Assembly (NCBI RefSeq): GCF_946479275.1
Contig: NZ_CAMLFE010000005.1
Location: 124,001 to 188,000, forward strand
DNA from: an uncultured Bartonella sp.
Lineage (GTDB): Bacteria > Pseudomonadota > Alphaproteobacteria > Rhizobiales > Rhizobiaceae
DNA: 64,000 nucleotides
Direction: 5' to 3'
In this document: positions 60,619 through 64,000 of the stretch, one piece after another
How positions within the stretch are numbered: the stretch's first letter is position 1
Layout of the letters: each line of letters starts with the position of its first letter
The notes under the pieces: generated by a model
Told to the model about the DNA's origin: nothing
The model's input: only the letters and a program-made list of their open reading frames with translations
Databases searched by the model: none
Position numbers and translations under genes: made by a program

Positions 60619-60900
60619 CTAGGATGATTTTAGAATATCGGCGGTAAAAAGAATAAGTTTCATTTCCATACCTTTTATCTGAAAAAATCCGAAATGCTCA
60701 TAAAACCTCTTGGTTTTTTCGCCCACCCCGTCAACGACAACGGCACGGAAAGCAACAAGCCGGAACGAGGAGATGACCAAAAGAAGGGCATTCTGGAAAA
60801 GCGCAGCCCCTTACCTTGGTGATGACTATCAACCGCCATGCGTGTGAAGAACTGCCACCGAAATTTCATCAGGCGCATGAGCCTCTTTGATTTTACCAGA
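60619..60900 (-). pseudogene. Frameshifted GNAT-type toxin-like acetyltransferase remnant
   Basis: Reading leftward, one frame gives the acetyl-CoA motif RMAVDSHHQGKG; the next frame then continues as LFQNALLLVI, FRAVVVDGVGEKTKRFYEHF and GFF, ending at a TAG at 60619-60621. Together these form the C-terminal half of a TacT-like GNAT; an upstream shift also separates a PDEI segment. No single frame encodes an intact protein and the N-terminus is missing. An antitoxin gene is not visible. It was probably a toxin-antitoxin cargo gene. Confidence 0.7.
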
Positions 60901-60948
60901 GCGCAATAAACGTTTTTAATTAACGGATTGGACGTGAACCAAAGAGTT

Positions 60949-60986
60949 GGAAGCGCCTCCGACTAAAGAGGCGCTTCCGTTTTTTT
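60949..60986 (+). terminator. Strong rightward rho-independent terminator
   Basis: GGAAGCGCCTC (60949-60959) pairs perfectly with GAGGCGCTTCC (60968-60978) and is followed by G and seven T. Read leftward there is no T-run. No intact rightward gene precedes it closely, so it may end a lost gene or an unrecognised RNA. Confidence 0.85.
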
Positions 60987-61173
60987 AATGTTCTATGGGA
61001 AAATCGGCAGGAAGTGACTTGGCCATTTCAACTCCCTTTCCAATTCTTCCCATTGTCACGTCCGCTATTCGCCCCTGATTTATTTTAAAATAGGAGGCAA
61101 TAATATGATATTTTATGCCTTTTGAACGTGCCAGCTTAATTACAGATGCCATATAATTGGTTACTATTGCCAT
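60985..61173 (-). CDS. Small HTH-like protein at the prophage border
   Basis: The protein is 62 residues from the ATG at 61173, which has AAAGGA nine bases upstream. Residues 12-40 (KLARSKGIKYHIIASYFKIN, QGRIADVTMGRIG) fit a helix-turn-helix of the resolvase/Hin-like NQGR type seen in small rhizobial regulators. It faces the prophage across a strong rightward terminator. It may be a phage border gene or a host regulator. Confidence 0.66.
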   Translation of the reverse strand: MAIVTNYMASVIKLARSKGIKYHIIASYFKINQGRIADVTMGRIGKGVEMAKSLPADFPIEH

Positions 61174-62009
61174 ATTTTTAATGTTCCTTTCTAAAGGAAC
61201 TGCCGCAAGGGAGGAAAATCTACGATTATGAGGTTCTTCTCTATTCACACATTGATATTTTTCAAAATGAAAGATAAAATGTTTGATGTATAATAAGAGA
61301 ATAAACATAATCGCACCTATTCTAACCGCGACAGTTTGTTCGATATTTCAAATCAAGCCTTGGTTAGCGCCAAGGCTTGATCGTTAACAGCCGAATTGTC
61401 GCTAACGGTCTAAATGTAATTTATATCCTGCAAAAGTGTCAATATGTCATATGAACGCCACTTCTGTTTTCCAAAGTATTATATATTAAGTTGGCTAATG
61501 ATTACTTTTCGCATTCTTAAAAAAATAAATATTTGAAAATGCTGTAGAAAATACCTTGTTCTAAAAATCTTAAAGGAGTTCTATTACTTATATACACGTA
61601 TCCTTTCAATGAAAATTTTAAATTCGAAAATTTTTTAGCTTAAAAAAAATATAGTGAATTCGATATTTTTACCGAATCACTTCTTTTTTAGGAAGAAACT
61701 GCAACTAATCAGAAACATGTTTATTATAAGCTCCACCGGTCACCTTCAGCTTATGCTTTTCCGTCAAAGATAATAATCAAAAATCCGGTCGTTCTGGTAA
61801 GCATTTTATGCGAGCGTAGGTATTTTATTCAAGCAGGGCATTTTAGTAACGCGGTTGAGACTTATGAACCCCGACTGTTAAAACAATTATAGATGATAAA
61901 ATCACACGCAAAGCATAACAAAGTCACGCGCAAAGCATGATTGCTTTTCCGATGTTTTGAAGTTTGAAAACTCGACATTTTGTCGTTTAAAACAATTTTT
62001 GATGAAAAA
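61174..62009. other. AT-rich region between prophage edge and tRNA-Pro
   Basis: These 836 bp hold no supported ORF and are strongly AT-rich between 61480 and 61680. The right prophage attachment region probably lies between here and the tRNA 3' end. Confidence 0.4.
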
Positions 62010-62086
62010 TGGTCGGAGTGAGAGGATTTGAACCTCCGACCCCCTCGTCCCGAACGAGGTGCGCTACCAGTCTGCGCTACACTCCG
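62010..62086 (-). tRNA. tRNA-Pro (anticodon CGG)
   Basis: The 77-nt tRNA reads leftward. Acceptor CGGAGTG pairs with CACTCCG, then discriminator A and an encoded CCA (complement of 62010-62012). The anticodon stem CCTCG/CGAGG holds loop TTCGGGA, so the anticodon is CGG. The T-arm contains GGTTCAAATCC. Its 3' end faces the prophage, the usual orientation for phage integration into a tRNA gene. Confidence 0.95.
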
Positions 62087-62680
62087 ACTAACTGGTGTTG
62101 GCGGGCTTATACCGTTATGACAGCTTTCTCGCAAGTGTTTTTTGAAAAAACCCGCTCAACAATTATTCATTTCGTGTTTGTTCCCCCCTTCCTCCTTGGC
62201 TCACAATCGCCTTTTCCTGATCTGTTTTTTGCCTTTTCCGCCTTTGCCCCCTCGCCCGCCAGCGTTTTAATATCTTGTGCCAGAAACTTTTTCGCCAAAG
62301 CATGAAATTTTTGCCATTGGCGCGACGGTTTTTGCCGCTTTAAAAAGTTGTCTTCCCACCTTTCGAAACCTCTATTGCAAGTTTGGCTGATTTTTCTGTT
62401 CTTGACCGATTTTGCGTTCCTCACCATTTTCTAGAGAATTCACGTGGTTGCCGTTTATCCGATCGGACAAAGATCACAGACGGCAATCAAAGGAGAGTTT
62501 AAAAATATTTGCCGGTTCTCACAGCCCTCGCCCTATCGCTTGGAAAGGCTTTCACTTTTCATCAACCTTCATTTTAATGGTTTTATTATTTTTTATGCGG
62601 CGCGCGGCATTCACTTGACCTAAGCCAATGAAAAGCGATAGCAAGAATATGCTTTTTAAGTTCAAGCCGGAAAAGAAAAA
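62087..62680. other. Intergenic region between tRNA-Pro and the sugar-nucleotide gene
   Basis: No gene is firmly supported. A leftward basic frame of 86 codons (62167-62427) has an ATG but no ribosome site. The region should contain the promoters of both flanking genes. Confidence 0.4.
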
Positions 62681-64000
62681 ATGGCCGAAAAAATCATCAG
62701 TTTCATTATGAGTGGCGGCGTTGGTACCCGCCTTTGGCCATTATCGCGCGAAGATTTTCCAAAACAGTTTCATGACCTTTCCGGCAAAGGCTCAATGGTG
62801 TCCGGCACAGTCAAGCGTATGAATGCACGGCCAAGCGGCCACGGGCCGATTTTTCTAATTGCTTCGGAAGCCCATGAATATCGTTTGCGCCATGATATTG
62901 CCGGTTTGCCATTAAATGGCGGGCGCCCGATTTTTGAACCTTTGGGGCGAAATACGGCAGCAGCCGTTGCTTTGGCAACAGCCATCACCCTTGCCGAATA
63001 TGGTGACAGGCTCATTCTCGTTGCCCCGTCAGACCATGAAATTTCAACTGATGACGATTTTTGGAAAACCATTCATGAAGGGGAAGAAGCCGCAAGGAGC
63101 GGACGCATTGTGGTTTTCGGAATTCATCCGGATAAGCCGGAAACCGGCTATGGCTATGTCGAAACAGGACAGGAAAAAAACGGCGTTTATGACGTTATCC
63201 GCTTTGTTGAAAAGCCGGATGTTGAAACGGCCAAAAAATATTTGCAGTCGGGTAATTTTTTATGGAATTCGGGAATATTCCTTTTTTCCGCAGCAACTAT
63301 GAAAAAAGCCTTTCTTGAATTCCAGCCGGAAATCTGGAACAAGACAGTCGAGGCACTTAAAAGCGCCCATACCGATATATCGGGCACATGGCTAAATTAC
63401 GAGCATTATGCGGCAATCCCTTCCGATTCAGTTGATTATGCCATTATGGAGCATGTCAAAGACATTGCGCTTGTGCCCGCCCGCTTTCACTGGAATGATC
63501 TCGGCTCGTGGCAATCGCTTTTGAACCAGCAATCAAGCCCCACACCGCCGGATAAAAACGGTAATGTGATTATGGGCGATGTTGTGGCGATCAATTGCCA
63601 TGGCAGCTATTTACGCTCGGAAGCGGGGTTACTATCGGCTGTCGGGCTTCACAATATGGCGGTTGTTGCCACAACAGACGCAACTTTTGTGGCTCCCGTC
63701 AAAGAAAGCCAGAATGTGCGCGACGTGGTGGCAACACTTGAGAAAGCGGGAAGGCTTGAAACCAAATTCACCCCTGCCGCCGATAAAATACCGCAAAGCG
63801 GCGCCTATCTCACCCGTGTCGAGCATTGGCTTTTTGATGAAGCGCTGCCGCTTTGGTCAACCCGCGGGGTTGATGAAAAAGGCGGCTTTTATGAAGCCTT
63901 GGGTTTTGACGGAATGCCGGTATTGCGCGCCAAACGCATGCGCACAATGGCGCGCCAGATTTATGCTTTTGCCATGGCCGGTGAAATGGGCTGGGACGGC
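62681..64000 (+). CDS. Mannose-1-phosphate guanylyltransferase fused to an AGE-type isomerase domain, 3' end outside window
   Basis: The frame is open for 440 codons to the window end. Residues 1-340 are a GDP-mannose pyrophosphorylase: nucleotide signature MSGGVGTRLWPLSR at 10-23, FEPLGRNTAAAVALA, VAPSDHEI, KPETGYGYVE, FVEKPD and NSGIFLFSA. Near residue 375 a second domain begins (VEHWLFDEALPLWSTRGVDE, ARQIYAFAMAGEMGWDG), matching the N-acylglucosamine-2-epimerase/AGE phosphomannose-isomerase fold rather than the cupin isomerase of ordinary ManC/AlgA. Together the domains would convert fructose-6-phosphate to mannose-6-phosphate and mannose-1-phosphate to GDP-mannose, with a mutase elsewhere. 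The ATG follows GGAAAAGAAAAA. Confidence 0.9.
   Translation, partial: MAEKIISFIMSGGVGTRLWPLSREDFPKQFHDLSGKGSMVSGTVKRMNARPSGHGPIFLIASEAHEYRLRHDIAGLPLNGGRPIFEPLGRNTAAAVALATAITLAEYGDRLILVAPSDHEISTDDDFWKTIHEGEEAARSGRIVVFGIHPDKPETGYGYVETGQEKNGVYDVIRFVEKPDVETAKKYLQSGNFLWNSGIFLFSAATMKKAFLEFQPEIWNKTVEALKSAHTDISGTWLNYEHYAAIPSDSVDYAIMEHVKDIALVPARFHWNDLGSWQSLLNQQSSPTPPDKNGNVIMGDVVAINCHGSYLRSEAGLLSAVGLHNMAVVATTDATFVAPVKESQNVRDVVATLEKAGRLETKFTPAADKIPQSGAYLTRVEHWLFDEALPLWSTRGVDEKGGFYEALGFDGMPVLRAKRMRTMARQIYAFAMAGEMGWDG

Larger units (their letters stand above)
22350..61173. mobile_element. Prophage, podovirus-like, about 39 kb, boundaries approximate
   Basis: The element has contiguous modules: leftward immunity, rightward replication, packaging, head (portal, scaffold, N4-gp56-type capsid), short tail (gp4-like, gp10-like, fibres), a glycosyltransferase block, lysis and flanking small regulators. 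There is no tape-measure or sheath gene, so a short-tailed virion is expected. The right edge is near tRNA-Pro, whose 3' end faces the element. No integrase, excisionase or transposase was found, and no duplicated tRNA end was seen on the left, so the exact ends and mobility are uncertain. Confidence 0.85.

Noticed and set aside
62010-62040. attR/attL pair based on the tRNA-Pro 3' end
   Set aside because: By eye I found no matching copy of the tRNA 3' end at the left border, so no attachment site is called.
61862-62134. Leftward frame across tRNA-Pro
   Set aside because: It overlaps a confidently identified tRNA; the frame is incidental.
62167-62427. 86-codon basic leftward frame next to tRNA-Pro
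   Set aside because: It has an ATG but no ribosome site and no recognisable family. It could be real; evidence is insufficient to call it.

Overview
The window looks like the chromosome of a Rhizobiales bacterium of moderate GC. Bartonellaceae is my best guess, for example a gut-associated Bartonella; this is an inference from gene content, protein style and AT-rich intergenic DNA, not a database match. About 22 kb of host genes is followed by a nearly complete prophage of about 39 kb (roughly 22.3-61.2 kb), and then host DNA resumes with tRNA-Pro and a sugar-nucleotide gene.

Host left arm (1-21.75 kb). A fructose-type PTS phosphotransferase (IIA-HPr-EI fusion, cut by the window edge) is divergent from a LacI-family regulator, with two GAAAACGTTTTC-type operators between them. 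Next come a beta-hydroxyacid dehydrogenase, a zinc alcohol dehydrogenase and a hydroxynitrile-lyase-like cupin. A catecholate-siderophore uptake operon follows: TonB receptor, Fes/IroE-like esterase, periplasmic binding protein, two permeases and an ATPase, with a possible Irr-type iron box upstream. Three of its proteins carry unusual low-complexity N-terminal extensions. An MFS exporter, a Na+/H+ antiporter and an unrecognised 240-residue protein complete the arm.

Prophage (about 22.3-61.2 kb). The leftward immunity region holds one small Cro/CI-type HTH protein, three S24-type repressors (two without the usual catalytic serine) and TGACA-type operator candidates; a further small HTH-like gene (22350-22715) faces it from the rightward strand. 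Rightward replication genes follow, with four 18-bp iteron-like repeats upstream. A leftward AT-rich membrane/pentapeptide-type accessory gene separates replication from morphogenesis. The virion genes describe a short-tailed (podovirus-like) phage: terminase, P22-like portal, scaffold, N4-gp56-type capsid, gp4-like adaptor, gp10-like tail protein, an S74 auto-chaperone protein, a collar fibre and further fibres. Between tail and lysis genes, bracketed by two near-identical terminators, lies an accessory block: one small leftward gene and three tandem glycosyltransferase modules (large GT-C-like membrane enzymes, two of them paired with near-identical GtrB-like enzymes), probably for lipopolysaccharide or O-antigen modification. 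Lysis genes are a C-terminally anchored GH24 lysozyme, overlapping Rz/Rz1-type spanins and a holin candidate. I find no integrase.

Host right arm (61.2-64 kb). A small HTH-like gene and a frameshifted GNAT-toxin-like pseudogene lie at the border. tRNA-Pro(CGG) has its 3' end facing the prophage, and a mannose-1-phosphate guanylyltransferase fused to an AGE-type isomerase domain runs off the window end. Short in-register tandem duplications occur throughout, in both host and phage DNA.
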